From positions 338,240 through 402,239 of the forward strand of contig NZ_RFLX01000003.1 in assembly GCF_003696345.1 (NCBI RefSeq): a stretch of DNA of 64,000 nucleotides. Direction: 5' to 3'. This DNA is from Teichococcus wenyumeiae. GTDB lineage: Bacteria > Pseudomonadota > Alphaproteobacteria > Acetobacterales > Acetobacteraceae. The notes beneath the pieces were generated by a model. The model did not search any database. It was not told the DNA's origin and worked only from the letters and a program-made list of their open reading frames with translations. Below are positions 1-9,588 of the stretch, piece by piece. The translations under genes and the position numbers were made by a program. Position 1 is the first letter of the stretch, and every line of letters begins with the position of its first letter.

Positions 1-1217
1 TGCTCGACATCGCGCAGGAAGACATAGGCATCGGCGAGGTCGGCGGCGGCGCGGCGCTCAATCCGTCCGGCGGCGGCCAGGGCGGCCAGGGCGCCGAGGG
101 TCGTGGGGTCGCGCAAGCCCGGGTCGCGGCCGGCCCAGATCAGTTGAAGGGCCTGGACAGTGAACTCCACCTCGCGGATGCCGCCGCGGCCGAGCTTCAC
201 GTTATGCCCGGCCACGCGCACCTCCTTATGCGCCCCGCGCCCGCTATGGGCAGCGTGGATCTGCCGCTTGATGGCGTGGATATCGGCCATCATCGCGAAG
301 TCCAGGTGGCGGCGCCAGACGAAAGGGCGGATCTCGGCCAGGAAGCTGTCGCCGGCGGCGCGGTCTCCGCCGACCGGGCGCGCCTTGATCATCGCCGCCC
401 GTTCCCAGTTCTGCCCCATTGATTCGTAATAGAGGATGGCGGTGTGGATGGAGACAGCCAGTGGCGTCGCCGCCGGGTCCGGCCGCAGGCGCAAATCGGT
501 GCGGAAGACATAGCCATCCGCCGTGCGTTCCTCCATCAAGCGCACCAGGTCGCGGGCGATGCGAACGTAGACGGCGCCCGCGCGTTCAGTGTGGTAGGCT
601 GCGGCCTCTGGGTCGTAGAGGACCATCAGGTCGATGTCGGAGGAATAGTTGAGTTCGCGTGCCCCCAACTTCCCCATGCCGAGGACGATCAACCCGGAGC
701 CCTTGCTGACCAGGCGCGGGTCGCGTGTCGCGGCGCGGGGCAGGCGCAACTCGCCCCGGTTGGCGGCTTCGCGCAGCAAATGGGCACAGGCATAGTCGAT
801 CGTGGCTTCTGCCAGAGTGGAGAGCGCGCCGGTGACGCGGTCCAGCGGCCATTGGCCGCTCAGGTCGGCCAGTGCGATGATCAGCGCGGCCTGCCGCTTG
901 GCCTGCCGCAGCAGCGCGGCCACGGCCGGGCGCGCGGCATCCGGGTCGGCGCGGCTGAGCGGGTCCAGCGCCAGTTCCAGCGCCGCATCGGCGCCGCGTT
1001 CGGCGAAGCGCAGCAGCGTGGCACTTTCGCGTTCCGCGAGCCCGGCGAGATACGGGCTGTGACCCGCCAGGGCGCCCAGCAGTGCCACCCCTCGGGCCGT
1101 TTCCGCGAAACGCCGTTCCGCCGGGCCCCGCGCGGCGAAGCCTTCGATGCAGCGGGCAGCGGCCTCGCGATCGAAGGGTGGTGGCAGGCAGGAGAATTCC
1201 GATGCGTCGTCCGGCAT
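1..1217 (-). CDS. glnE: Glutamine synthetase adenylyltransferase/deadenylyltransferase, 5' part only
   Basis: The first about 405 codons are present and the gene runs off the left edge of the window; the full protein is usually about 950-1000 residues. GlnE adds and removes AMP on glutamine synthetase according to nitrogen status signalled by PII. The N-terminal nucleotidyltransferase signature is clear: GMGKLGARELNYSSDIDL at about residues 180-197, with the paired Asp residues that bind metal. A following stretch (KLGRGGIREVEF) is also typical of the family. The ATG at 1217 is the natural start: the protein begins MPDDASEF and lies 17 bp from the divergent AsmA-like gene. Family identification is from recognised motifs. 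Only the first (deadenylylating) half can be judged here. Confidence 0.93.
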   Translation of the reverse strand, partial: MPDDASEFSCLPPPFDREAAARCIEGFAARGPAERRFAETARGVALLGALAGHSPYLAGLAERESATLLRFAERGADAALELALDPLSRADPDAARPAVAALLRQAKRQAALIIALADLSGQWPLDRVTGALSTLAEATIDYACAHLLREAANRGELRLPRAATRDPRLVSKGSGLIVLGMGKLGARELNYSSDIDLMVLYDPEAAAYHTERAGAVYVRIARDLVRLMEERTADGYVFRTDLRLRPDPAATPLAVSIHTAILYYESMGQNWERAAMIKARPVGGDRAAGDSFLAEIRPFVWRRHLDFAMMADIHAIKRQIHAAHSGRGAHKEVRVAGHNVKLGRGGIREVEFTVQALQLIWAGRDPGLRDPTTLGALAALAAAGRIERRAAADLADAYVFLRDVE

Positions 1218-1234
1218 GATGGTGGAGCCAATCC

Positions 1235-4200
1235 ATGCCGGGGCTGACCGGTCAAGCCTTTCGTGTGGGCGGGCGGGTCTGCAGCGCGCTGTTGCGTGCC
1301 GCCATGGCCCTGCTGCTGGTGGTGGGGCTCGGCCTGGCTGCGCTGTCCTGGCGGCTGGCCGAGGGGCCGATGCATGTCCCGTTCCTGACGCGGGCGGTGG
1401 AGCAGATGATCGCCCGCGGCGGCCTGCAACGGAATGTCGAGGTCTCCGACATCGTGCTGGCCTGGGACGGCTTCCGCGGCGGCGTGGCCTCGCCCCTGGC
1501 CGTGCGTGTCTCCGGCCTGCGGGTGCGGGATGAGACCGGGGCGCTGCGGCAGGAGCTGCCCGATCTCTCCGTCTCCTTTTCCCTGGCGCGGCTGCTGGTC
1601 GGCAATATCTCCCTGACCGAGGTGACGCTGCGCGACCCCGCCATTGTCCTCGAGCGGGATCAGGACGGCGACGTTTCCCTCGCCATGGGGCATCTGGACG
1701 ATGGGGCCGATGCCGACCCCGCCAGCGGCAAGCTGCTGGAGGAACTGCTGGATGGCTCCGGCCTGTTCAGCGCCCTGCGCAGCATCGTCATTACCAATGG
1801 CAGGCTGACCATCCTGGACCGGCAGCTTCACCTGACCTGGCAGATGCAGGGCGTCGGCCTGACGCTGCGCCGGGTGGGCCGCGACGGCGCCGAGGGCGAG
1901 GGCGTCGCGCAACTGGTGCTTCCGGGTGGCGGCGGCACCGTGCCGGTGCGCCTGACAGGCAAGGCCAGCAACAAGGGCCCGCGCGTGGAAGGCAGGCTGG
2001 AGGTCCCGGCGCTGGAGCCGGCGCGGCTGGCCGGGCTGATGCCGGCGCTGGCGCCGCTCGGGCTGGTGAATGCCTCCGTCTCGATGGATGTCCATGGCCT
2101 GCTGGACGGCGGCGAGCGCGGCTCACCGCAGCTCACCCTCGGCCTGCGGGTGGGTGAGGGCAACCTGGCGCTGCGTCCGGGGGTGCGGGTGCCCTTCAAG
2201 GGCATGGAACTCCATGCCAGCGGCTCGCCCGAGGATCTGCGGCTGGAGCGGCTGGCCCTGACCTTGCCGCCGGTCCTGGGCCAGCCCCAGAGCGTGCCGC
2301 CGGTGATCAACGCCACCGGCCAGGCCGCGCTGCGCCAGGGGCGCTGGCGCGGCGACCTGGCATTGGCGCTGAACCGGATGGAGGTGAGCGCCCTGGGCGC
2401 CTACTGGCCCGCCGATCTCGCCGCCAATGCGCGCCACTGGGTGGTGGAGAATGTCACCGCCGGCGTGGCCAACGGCGGCAACTTCAAACTGGCCGCGGAA
2501 TCGGCGGAGGATCTTTCCGGCTTCCGGCTGACCGAGGCCGCCGGCACCCTGCAGGTGGAGCAGGCGACAGTGCACTGGCTGCGCCCCGTGCCGCCGGTGG
2601 AGAATGTCACGGGCACCGTGCGGCTGGGCCTGAAGGAAGTGCTGGTTCAGGCCAATAGCGGCCGGCAGGCAGGCACGGCCCTGAACGCTTCCGGCGTCAC
2701 CGTGCGGCTCTTCGCGCTGGACACGGATGCCGAGCAGATGGAGATCACGGGTCGGCTGCGCGGCCCGGTGGCGGATGCCGTGAACCTGATCCGCCACCCG
2801 CGCCTGAAGCTCTTCGAGAAGCGGCCGCTGGACCTGAAGCAGCCGGGTGGCCAGCTGGATGCCACCCTGCGCCTGGCCACGCCGTTGCTGGTGGATCTGC
2901 CGGCCGATGCCATTCGCGTCAGTGTGCAGGCGCATCTGACGGCGCTGCGGCTGGCGGATGTGGTGGCGGGGCAGGACCTGCAACGCGGCACCGCCGACCT
3001 GACGGTGGACAACGGCCGGCTGCGGGCCACGGGTGATGCGCAGGTCGGCGGCATCCCGGCCAAACTGAGCGTGGAGATGGACTTCCGCCCCGGCCCCGCG
3101 AACCAGGTGGTCGAGCGGGTGCAGGCCAGCGGGCGGACCGACATCGCCTCGCTGGAGCGCTTCGGGCTGGACCTGGAAGGGCTCGCCGCGGGCCCGGTTT
3201 CGGTGGAAGCGGTGATGGAGAAGCCGCGCAGCGGCGAGACGCGCGTGGACCTGCGCGGCGACTTGCAGGATGCCACCATGACCCTGACGCCCCTGGCCTG
3301 GCGGAAGCCGCCGGGGCAGCCGGCCACCGCACGCGCCGAGCTCCGCGCGATGGGGGAGAACCTGCGCTCCCTGCGGAACCTGCGGGTGGAGGCACCGCAG
3401 CTCAGCCTGCGGGGAGGTGGCAGCTTCACCCAGGATAACCGGCTGCAACAGCTGGACCTGGAGGATGTGGCCCTGGGCCGCAGCCGCTTCGGCGGCAGTC
3501 TCCGGGCCCCGGCAAGTAAGGGCGGTGCCTGGATGATCAGCCTGCGCGGGCCGGTGCTGGACCTGATGCCGGCCCTGACCACGGAGAAGCCGGCCCAGCT
3601 GGCGGCCGCGCCGCAGGCCAGGCCGGACCCTGATCCGCCAGCCGACATCGTGGTGGAAGGGCGCTTCGACCGTGTGCTTCTGGACCAGAACCGCTTCCTG
3701 ACCGGCGTTCAGGGGCAAATCCGCGCCGATGGCTCCGGCACGCTGCGGCAGGGCCGGGTATCAGGGCGGGTGCAGAACAACGCGCCCTTTGATGTGGCGG
3801 TGACGCCGCGCGGCGCCGGGCGAGACCTGCACCTGACCTCAGAGGATGCCGGGGCGCTGCTGGCGGCCTTCGACGTGTTGCATCAGGTGCGGGGCGGCAG
3901 GCTCTCGGTGAACGCGCATTGGGCTAATAACCGGCCGGATGCGGTCCTCTCCGGCACCGCCGAATTGCAGGATTTCTCGGTGCTGGATGCGCCGGCGGTG
4001 GGCAAGCTGCTGCAGGCCCTGACGGTTTATGGCGTCTTCGATGCGGTGCAGGGGCCGGGGCTGGCCTTCTCCCACCTCAACGCACCGTTCTCGCTTTCCC
4101 CGCAGCGCCTGACGGTGCGGGATGCGCATGCCTTCTCGCCCTCGCTGGGCGTGACGGTGAAGGGCGAGATGAACCGGGTGGCGCGCAGCCTGGCCTTCGA

Positions 4201-4420
4201 CGGCACCATTGTGCCCGCCTACGCACTCAACACTGTGCTGGGCCGCCTGCCGCTGGTGGGGCGGCTCTTTAGCCCGGAGAAGGGCGGCGGGCTATTCGCC
4301 GCCGCCTTCAAGGTCACTGGCCCGGTAGACAACCCGAATGTCTCCGTGAACCCCCTGTCCATGCTGACGCCGGGGTTCTTGCGCGGCCTCTTCGGGAGTG
4401 GGCAGCCAGCGGCGCCCTAG
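1235..4420 (+). CDS. Large AsmA/YhdP-like envelope protein (DUF3971 type)
   Basis: 1061 residues. A single N-terminal membrane segment lies at about residues 15-38 (AAMALLLVVGLGLAALSW), followed by a very long stretch of alternating hydrophobic/polar beta-type sequence with repeated L-x-x-L-x-x-x-L-x-L phrases, and an AsmA-like C-terminal region (FDGTIVPAYALNTVLGRLPLVG). This layout is that of inner-membrane anchored, periplasm-spanning AsmA family proteins such as YhdP/TamB, which are implicated in moving phospholipids to the outer membrane. The ATG at 1235 has a GGAG-type ribosome site about 8 bases upstream. It diverges from glnE. The exact subfamily assignment is inference from architecture, since no catalytic motif exists to confirm it. 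Confidence 0.8.
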   Translation: MPGLTGQAFRVGGRVCSALLRAAMALLLVVGLGLAALSWRLAEGPMHVPFLTRAVEQMIARGGLQRNVEVSDIVLAWDGFRGGVASPLAVRVSGLRVRDETGALRQELPDLSVSFSLARLLVGNISLTEVTLRDPAIVLERDQDGDVSLAMGHLDDGADADPASGKLLEELLDGSGLFSALRSIVITNGRLTILDRQLHLTWQMQGVGLTLRRVGRDGAEGEGVAQLVLPGGGGTVPVRLTGKASNKGPRVEGRLEVPALEPARLAGLMPALAPLGLVNASVSMDVHGLLDGGERGSPQLTLGLRVGEGNLALRPGVRVPFKGMELHASGSPEDLRLERLALTLPPVLGQPQSVPPVINATGQAALRQGRWRGDLALALNRMEVSALGAYWPADLAANARHWVVENVTAGVANGGNFKLAAESAEDLSGFRLTEAAGTLQVEQATVHWLRPVPPVENVTGTVRLGLKEVLVQANSGRQAGTALNASGVTVRLFALDTDAEQMEITGRLRGPVADAVNLIRHPRLKLFEKRPLDLKQPGGQLDATLRLATPLLVDLPADAIRVSVQAHLTALRLADVVAGQDLQRGTADLTVDNGRLRATGDAQVGGIPAKLSVEMDFRPGPANQVVERVQASGRTDIASLERFGLDLEGLAAGPVSVEAVMEKPRSGETRVDLRGDLQDATMTLTPLAWRKPPGQPATARAELRAMGENLRSLRNLRVEAPQLSLRGGGSFTQDNRLQQLDLEDVALGRSRFGGSLRAPASKGGAWMISLRGPVLDLMPALTTEKPAQLAAAPQARPDPDPPADIVVEGRFDRVLLDQNRFLTGVQGQIRADGSGTLRQGRVSGRVQNNAPFDVAVTPRGAGRDLHLTSEDAGALLAAFDVLHQVRGGRLSVNAHWANNRPDAVLSGTAELQDFSVLDAPAVGKLLQALTVYGVFDAVQGPGLAFSHLNAPFSLSPQRLTVRDAHAFSPSLGVTVKGEMNRVARSLAFDGTIVPAYALNTVLGRLPLVGRLFSPEKGGGLFAAAFKVTGPVDNPNVSVNPLSMLTPGFLRGLFGSGQPAAP

Positions 4421-4431
4421 GGCACCGCTGG
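4406..4431. terminator. Hairpin between convergent AsmA-like gene and tyrS
   Basis: CCAGCGG and CCGCTGG flank an inner GCCC/GGGC pair, giving a strong stem with one C-A mismatch. It overlaps the stop codon of the AsmA-like gene. There is no clear T-run, so this is only a possible bidirectional terminator for the converging transcripts. Confidence 0.35.
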
Positions 4432-4441
4432 CCTGTAGGGC

Positions 4442-5665
4442 TCAGGCCTGCCGCACCAGCACATGCCGCTTGCGGCCGGCGGAGAGCTTCGCGGCGCCGT
4501 CCCGCAGATCCGCCGGCGTCACGGCCAGCGCCTCATCGGCAACCGGCTCGTCGTTCAGCCGCAGCCCGTTCTGCCGGATCAGCCGCCGGGCCTCGCCCTT
4601 GCTGGCGGCGAAGCCGGCCTGCACCGCCAGGTCGATCACCGCCGCCGGCAGCGGCGCCTCGATGGAGGGCAGGCTTTCCGCCGCCTGGCCTTCCTCGAAG
4701 GCGCGGCGGGCGGTCTCGGCCGATTGCGCGGCCGCCTCGGCGCCGTGCAGCAGGGCGGTGGCCTCGGTGGCCAGCACCTTCTTCGCCTCGTTGATCTCGG
4801 CGCCGCCCAAGGCGGCCAGGCGCTTCACCTCGTCCATCGGCAGCTCGGTGAAGAGCGCCAGGAAGCGGCCGACATCCGCGTCCTCGGTGTTGCGCCAGAA
4901 CTGCCAGTAGTCGTAGGGCGAAAGCCGCTCGGCATTCAGCCAGACGGCGCCGGAGGCCGTCTTGCCCATCTTGGCGCCGGAGGCGGTGGTCAGCAGCGGC
5001 GTGGTGATGCCGAAGACCTCGGCGCCATCGGCGCGGCGGTTCAGCTCCACGCCCATGATGATGTTGCCCCACTGGTCGGAGCCGCCCATCTGCAGCCCGA
5101 CGCCGTGGCGGCGGCGCAGTTCCACGAAGTCGTAGGACTGCAGCAGCATGTAGTTGAACTCAAGGAAGCTGAGCGACTGCTCGCGCTCCAGCCGGATGCG
5201 CACGCTGTCCAGCGTCAGCATGCGATTGACGCTGAAGTGGCGGCCGAAGTCGCGCAGGAAGGGGATGTATTTCAGCTCGTCCAGCCAGGCGGCGTTGTCC
5301 AGCATCACCGCATCGGTGGGGCCATCGCCGAACGTCAGGAAGGGCGTGAAGACCTTGCGGATGCCGGCCTTATTTTCCTCGATCTTCTCGTCCGTCAGCA
5401 GCGGGCGGGCGTCGTCGCGGAAGGAAGGATCGCCGATGCGGGTGGTGCCGCCGCCCATCAGCACGACGGGCTTGTGGCCGCATTTCTGCATCCAGCGCAG
5501 CAGCATGATCTGCATCAGGCTGCCGACATGCAGGCTGTCGGCTGTCGCGTCGAAGCCGATATAGCCGGGAAGAGGACCTTGCTGCATGCGGGCGTACAAG
5601 GCCGCCTCGTCCGTCACCTGGTGGATGAAGCCGCGCTCGCGCACGGTTTGCAGGAAGTCGTTCAT
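4442..5665 (-). CDS. tyrS: Tyrosyl-tRNA synthetase
   Basis: 407 residues, the normal length. It attaches tyrosine to tRNA-Tyr in the cytoplasm. Class I signature motifs are present: HVGS (HIGH motif, about residues 46-49), the GGSDQWGN substrate loop (about 195-202) and KMGKT (KMSKS motif, about 232-236). A C-terminal S4 RNA-binding domain carries the phrase [19 protein letters not shown]. The ATG at 5665 (MNDFLQ) is preferred; a GTG one codon upstream is also in frame. It stands alone on the minus strand between convergent and divergent neighbours. Confidence 0.97.
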   Translation of the reverse strand: MNDFLQTVRERGFIHQVTDEAALYARMQQGPLPGYIGFDATADSLHVGSLMQIMLLRWMQKCGHKPVVLMGGGTTRIGDPSFRDDARPLLTDEKIEENKAGIRKVFTPFLTFGDGPTDAVMLDNAAWLDELKYIPFLRDFGRHFSVNRMLTLDSVRIRLEREQSLSFLEFNYMLLQSYDFVELRRRHGVGLQMGGSDQWGNIIMGVELNRRADGAEVFGITTPLLTTASGAKMGKTASGAVWLNAERLSPYDYWQFWRNTEDADVGRFLALFTELPMDEVKRLAALGGAEINEAKKVLATEATALLHGAEAAAQSAETARRAFEEGQAAESLPSIEAPLPAAVIDLAVQAGFAASKGEARRLIRQNGLRLNDEPVADEALAVTPADLRDGAAKLSAGRKRHVLVRQA

Positions 5666-5727
5666 CACGGCCTGACCTATTCTTTATACCCGGGGGACTT
5701 CCACCGGAGCCGCCGCCCTAGCACAGT

Positions 5728-6849
5728 GTGGCCATGCTGCGAACTATCGGGCTGATGAGTGGCACCTCGCTGGATGGCGTGGATGCCGCATGGGTAGAAA
5801 CGGATGGTGAAAGGATCGGCCGCTTCGGCCCGAGCCTGACGCTACCCTATGACCCTGATTTGAGACGCGACCTGCGGCGGCTGCTGGACATGGCCGGGGA
5901 CCTGCCGGCCGATGACCCCTTCCTGCTGGACTGCGAGCAGCGCCTGACGGAGCGCCATGCCGAGGCGGTGGAGAAGCTGGCGCTGGAAGCCGACCTGATC
6001 GGCTTCCATGGCCAGACCATCCTGCACCGCCCGGTGGCCGGCAAGCCGGGGGAGGGTCGCACCTGGCAGATCGGCGATGCCGCCGCCCTGGCGCGCCGCC
6101 TGGGCGTGCCGGTGGCGCATGATTTCCGCAGCGCCGACGTCGCGGCGGGTGGGCAGGGGGCGCCGCTGGTGCCGGTGTTCCACGCGGCATTGGCCCAGGA
6201 CCTGCCGCGCCCCTTGGCCATCCTGAACCTGGGCGGCGTCGGCAATGTCACCTGGATCGGTGAGGATGGCCAGTTGATTGCCTTCGACACTGGCCCCGCC
6301 AATGGCCCGCTGGACGACTGGGCCCGCCGCGCCACGGGCGAGGATTACGACAGGGATGGACGGCTGGCACTGGCTGGCCTGCCGGATGGCGCCGTGCTGG
6401 GCCGGATGCTGGCCCACCCCTATCTCTCCGCGCCGCCGCCGAAGTCACTGGATCGCCTGGATTTCGACCGCGCGCTGCGAGAGGCCGGCGCCTGCGACCT
6501 GCCGCCCACCGACGGCGCCGCGACCCTCGTCACCTTCTGCGCCTGCGCCGTTGCCGCGGCGGCGCGACACTTTCCCATCCCGCCGAAGCAGTGGCTGGTG
6601 GCCGGCGGCGGCCGGCGCAACCCGGCCATGATGCGTGCCCTGGCCGGCGCGCTGCCGGAACCGGTGCGGCCGGTGGAGGTGGTCGGCTGGGACGGCGATG
6701 CGCTGGAGGCCCAGGCCTTCGGGGTGCTGGCCGCCCGCGTCTGGCACGGCCTGCCCTTGACCTTCCCCGGCACCACCGGGGCGCCGGGGCCGCTGGCCGG
6801 CGGGCAGCTCACGGGCGTCAATCAGCCGCTCGTTCCCATCGAGGCATAA
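5728..6849 (+). CDS. anmK: Anhydro-N-acetylmuramic acid kinase
   Basis: 373 residues, the family's usual length. AnmK phosphorylates 1,6-anhydro-MurNAc released from peptidoglycan turnover, feeding MurNAc-6-phosphate back into recycling. The N-terminal phosphate-binding motif is visible (GLMSGTSLDGVDAAW), as are NLGGVGNVTW, the FDTGPANGPLDDW active-site stretch and the C-terminal VAGGGRRNPAMM. The start is GTG at 5728; an in-frame ATG two codons later (5734) is an equally possible start. It is monocistronic, diverging from tyrS and ending at a strong hairpin terminator. Confidence 0.96.
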   Translation: MAMLRTIGLMSGTSLDGVDAAWVETDGERIGRFGPSLTLPYDPDLRRDLRRLLDMAGDLPADDPFLLDCEQRLTERHAEAVEKLALEADLIGFHGQTILHRPVAGKPGEGRTWQIGDAAALARRLGVPVAHDFRSADVAAGGQGAPLVPVFHAALAQDLPRPLAILNLGGVGNVTWIGEDGQLIAFDTGPANGPLDDWARRATGEDYDRDGRLALAGLPDGAVLGRMLAHPYLSAPPPKSLDRLDFDRALREAGACDLPPTDGAATLVTFCACAVAAAARHFPIPPKQWLVAGGGRRNPAMMRALAGALPEPVRPVEVVGWDGDALEAQAFGVLAARVWHGLPLTFPGTTGAPGPLAGGQLTGVNQPLVPIEA

Positions 6850-6853
6850 AAAA

Positions 6854-6880
6854 AGCCGGGCGGCGTGATGCCGTCCGGCT
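6854..6880. terminator. Bidirectional rho-independent terminator
   Basis: AGCCGGGCGGC and GCCGTCCGGCT form an 11-bp stem with one G-U pair and a 5-base loop. An A-run precedes the stem on the + strand, giving a U-run for the minus-strand transcript, and CTCCTTT follows it. It lies between convergent anmK and the hydrolase gene and could serve both. Confidence 0.85.
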
Positions 6881-6904
6881 CCTTTCACGCGTGAGGCGTG
6901 TGCT

Positions 6905-7573
6905 TCAGTCGGCCGCCATGGCCATCCGCGTGCGGTTCAGCATGGTCTTCACATGCTCTTCCGTCGCGTCAGCAACCTTCTCGGTCTGCTCAGGCGTGAA
7001 GACATGGCCGGCGGATTCCATGACGCGGTAGTCGATGGCGATGCCGCGCTGCGTGTTCAGCTTGTCCACCAGCTTGCGCACCGAGGGCTCCGGCACCAGC
7101 TCGTCGTCCTGTCCGTGCAGGATGAGGCCGGAGCAGGGGCAGGGCGCCAGGAAGCCGAAGTCATAGTGGCTGGCCGGGGCGGAGATGGAGACGAAGCCGC
7201 CCATTTCGGGACGCCGCATCAGCAGCTGCATCCCGACATAGGCGCCAAAGGAATAACCCGCGACCCAGAGCATGGAGGCATTCGGGTTGACAGCCTGGAT
7301 GAAATCGAGCGCCGCGGCGGCATCCGAAATCTCACCGATGCCGCCATCATAGCGGCCCTGGCTGCGGCCCACGCCACGGAAGTTGAAGCGCAGGACCGAG
7401 AAGCCCATGTCCTGGAAGCGCCCGTAGAGCGCATGGACCACCCGGTTGTTCATGGTGCCGCCATGCAGCGGGTGGGGGTGAAGCACCAAGGCGACAGGCG
7501 CATTGGGCTGCTTAGAGTGGTGGTAACGACCCTCTAGCCGGCCATCCGGTCCGGCGAACATGACTTCAGGCAT
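6905..7573 (-). CDS. Alpha/beta hydrolase of the COG2945 type
   Basis: 222 residues from the ATG at 7573, chosen because AAGGGG lies just upstream; an upstream in-frame ATG at 7645 lacks support. The fold is recognisable from an oxyanion HPHPLHGG loop (about 32-39), the nucleophile elbow GYSFGA (Ser108), an acidic residue in HGQDDELV (Asp157) and the final His in AGHVF (His190), so the full catalytic triad is present. Proteins of this small cytosolic family are uncharacterised hydrolases; the substrate cannot be read from the sequence. No signal peptide is seen. Confidence 0.85.
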   Translation of the reverse strand: MPEVMFAGPDGRLEGRYHHSKQPNAPVALVLHPHPLHGGTMNNRVVHALYGRFQDMGFSVLRFNFRGVGRSQGRYDGGIGEISDAAAALDFIQAVNPNASMLWVAGYSFGAYVGMQLLMRRPEMGGFVSISAPASHYDFGFLAPCPCSGLILHGQDDELVPEPSVRKLVDKLNTQRGIAIDYRVMESAGHVFTPEQTEKVADATEEHVKTMLNRTRMAMAAD

Positions 7574-7957
7574 CGTCCCCTTGCGTCCAGTACGGTGGGC
7601 GCGGCAGCGCCCGGTTGGGAAACCATATGCCCGACCTCGCGGCATGCGAGGCCTGGCCTGCCCGGCCAGCGCTCAACACAATCCTGTCCCTTCAACGGCA
7701 CAGCGGCGCTGGGCCGGGCGGTTGACGACATGGCACAGGATTAATAGCGTCCAACAACACGACCGAGATCGCTGAAATCGGACTCTTGAGATGGCCTTAG
7801 TGCCCAGGCAGGCTTCCTCCGCCCGGACACAGAACCAATATAGGCAAAGCGCGGCCGATTTCATAACACAATTACCGCACCGCCCACGTGAACGGGCTCG
7901 AAACCCTTGTTTCGGCTCAGGGGAGTGTTGGCGGATGGCACAAGGAAGAGTTCAGCC
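7574..7957. other. Intergenic control region between hydrolase and iscR
   Basis: 384 bp without a convincing gene separate the divergent hydrolase and iscR. It should hold both promoters. The 3' part is AT-richer (TTTCATAACACAATTACC, about 7860-7877), and a short hairpin, CGAAAC-CCTT-GTTTCG, lies close to iscR. I could not assign an IscR or iron-regulator operator with confidence. Confidence 0.5.
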
Positions 7958-8464
7958 ATGCGGCTGTCCACACGCGGACGATATGCAGTCATGGCCCTGG
8001 TCGAGCTTGCTGCACGGACCGCTGAAGATGCGGGCCTCGACGAGAGCCATGCATGCAGCGCGGAACAGCTAGGCAAATGCCGCCCGGTCAGCCTGACCGA
8101 GATCGCGACCGCGCAGCACCTTTCGGTCGCCTATCTGGAACAGATTTTCGCGCGACTCCGGCGGGCTGGCCTAGTGGCCTCGGCACGAGGGGCAGGAGGC
8201 GGTTACCGCCTGGGGCGTCCGGCCTGCGAGATCCCCATCGGCACCATCATTGAGGCCGTGGACGAACCGATCACCGCCACCCGCTGCGACGGCGAGGTGC
8301 CCGGTTGCCTGGGCGGGGCACCATGCCGCACGCATGACCTCTGGCACGAATTGGGCGAGCAGATCCGCCTCTTCCTGAACCATCTGTCCCTGGCCGATGT
8401 GGTGACCGGGCATGTTCTCGGCCGCGCCATGCCGCCGGCCGAGGCGCGTGAGAAGCAGCCATGA
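7958..8464 (+). CDS. iscR: Rrf2-family Fe-S cluster sensor regulator IscR
   Basis: 168 residues. The N-terminal winged helix begins MRLSTRGRYAVMALVELA, with the recognition helix in LTEIATAQHLSVAYLEQIF. The three cluster-binding cysteines of true IscR are present at Cys110, Cys117 and Cys123, with His126 following (TRC-x6-C-x5-C-x2-H), so it probably binds a [2Fe-2S] cluster and senses Fe-S supply. A longer-than-E. coli loop at about 23-45 carries two further Cys. The ATG at 7958 is preceded by AAGGAAGAG. It is first in the operon and overlaps the next gene by 4 bp (ATGA), so it probably autoregulates the sulfur-transfer genes downstream. Confidence 0.93.
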   Translation: MRLSTRGRYAVMALVELAARTAEDAGLDESHACSAEQLGKCRPVSLTEIATAQHLSVAYLEQIFARLRRAGLVASARGAGGGYRLGRPACEIPIGTIIEAVDEPITATRCDGEVPGCLGGAPCRTHDLWHELGEQIRLFLNHLSLADVVTGHVLGRAMPPAEAREKQP

Positions 8465-9549
8465 CCGCTCTTTATCTCGATGCGAACGCCTCGGAGCCGC
8501 TGCAGCCTGAAGCCAGGGCGGCGATGATTGCGGCGCTCGACCTGCCGGGGAACCCTTCCTCCATCCATGGCGATGGCCGCGCGGCCCGGCGCGTGCTGGA
8601 ACAGGCACGCGCCCAGGTGGCGGCCCGCTTCGGCTGCCGCCCGCGAGATGTGGTCTTCACCTCCGGGGCGACGGAGGCGAATGCGCTGGCGATCCATGGC
8701 CTCGGTGCCGGCCGGCGGGTGCTGGCGGGCGCGACGGAGCATCCCGCCGTGCTGCGCGCCGCCCCCGGCCTGGAGCTGATCCCGGTTCAGCCGGATGGCC
8801 AGATGGACCTGGAGGCGCTGGATGCCGCGCTGGCGAGCGGCCCTCCCGCGCTGGTCTGCGCCATGGCCGCCAACAACGAAACCGGCGTGCTGCACCCGCT
8901 GCTGGACATCATGCTGCTGTGCCAGCGCCATGGCGCGTTGCTGCATATCGACGCGGTGCAGGCCGCTGGCCGCCTGCCGCTTTCCCTTGTGGAGAGCGGG
9001 GCGGATTCGCTGGCGCTCTCCGCGCACAAGATGGGTGGCCCCAAGGGGGCCGGTGCCCTGCTGCTGCGCCCGGGACTTGACCCGGCGGCCCTGCTGCCAG
9101 GCGGGGGCCAGGAGCGGGGGCGCCGTGGCGGCACCGAGGCGCTGCCGGCCATCGCCGGCTTCGGCGCGGCGGCGGAGGCCGCCGACCCTGCCGCGGCCAG
9201 CCGGCTCGCGGCGCTGCGCGATGCCATCGAGGCCGGGGCGGGCCTGCCGGTCATTGGCGCCGGGGCGCCACGCCTGCCGAATACCTCCTGCCTGCTGCTG
9301 CCCGGCGCCCCCGCGGAGACGCAGGTGATCGCGCTGGACTTGGCCGGCCTGCGTGTTTCCTCCGGCTCGGCCTGCTCTTCCGGCAAGGTGGCGGCCAGCC
9401 ATGTGCTGCTGGCCATGGGCGTGGCGCCGGAGCAGGCGGGCTGCGCTATCCGTGTCTCGCTGCCCTGGAACGCGCCGGAGGATGCAGCGGAGCGTTTCCT
9501 GGAGGTCCATGCCGCCATGCGTGCCCGGCTTGCCCGCCGCGCCGCATGA
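8461..9549 (+). CDS. Cysteine desulfurase (NifS/IscS class), first copy
   Basis: 362 residues, PLP-dependent class V aminotransferase fold. It takes sulfur from cysteine to form an enzyme persulfide. The PLP lysine is Lys190 in SAHKMGGPKG, the PLP-ring Asp lies in HIDAVQAAG (about 164), and the persulfide cysteine is Cys305 in SSGSACSSGK, in the long IscS-type loop. It overlaps iscR by 4 bp. A second, separate desulfurase follows directly and is only moderately similar, so this is not a recent duplication. Which of the two feeds Fe-S assembly cannot be told from the sequence. Confidence 0.9.
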   Translation: MTALYLDANASEPLQPEARAAMIAALDLPGNPSSIHGDGRAARRVLEQARAQVAARFGCRPRDVVFTSGATEANALAIHGLGAGRRVLAGATEHPAVLRAAPGLELIPVQPDGQMDLEALDAALASGPPALVCAMAANNETGVLHPLLDIMLLCQRHGALLHIDAVQAAGRLPLSLVESGADSLALSAHKMGGPKGAGALLLRPGLDPAALLPGGGQERGRRGGTEALPAIAGFGAAAEAADPAAASRLAALRDAIEAGAGLPVIGAGAPRLPNTSCLLLPGAPAETQVIALDLAGLRVSSGSACSSGKVAASHVLLAMGVAPEQAGCAIRVSLPWNAPEDAAERFLEVHAAMRARLARRAA

Positions 9550-9588
9550 CCTTTGAACCCGCGGGCCCGCGCGCCAGATAGCAAGATC

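Noticed and set aside
2123..3718. 531-codon open frame antisense to the AsmA-like gene
   Set aside because: It is a shadow of high-GC third-position bias. It is His/Gln/Arg-rich with no family phrase, and the opposite strand is a clear gene.
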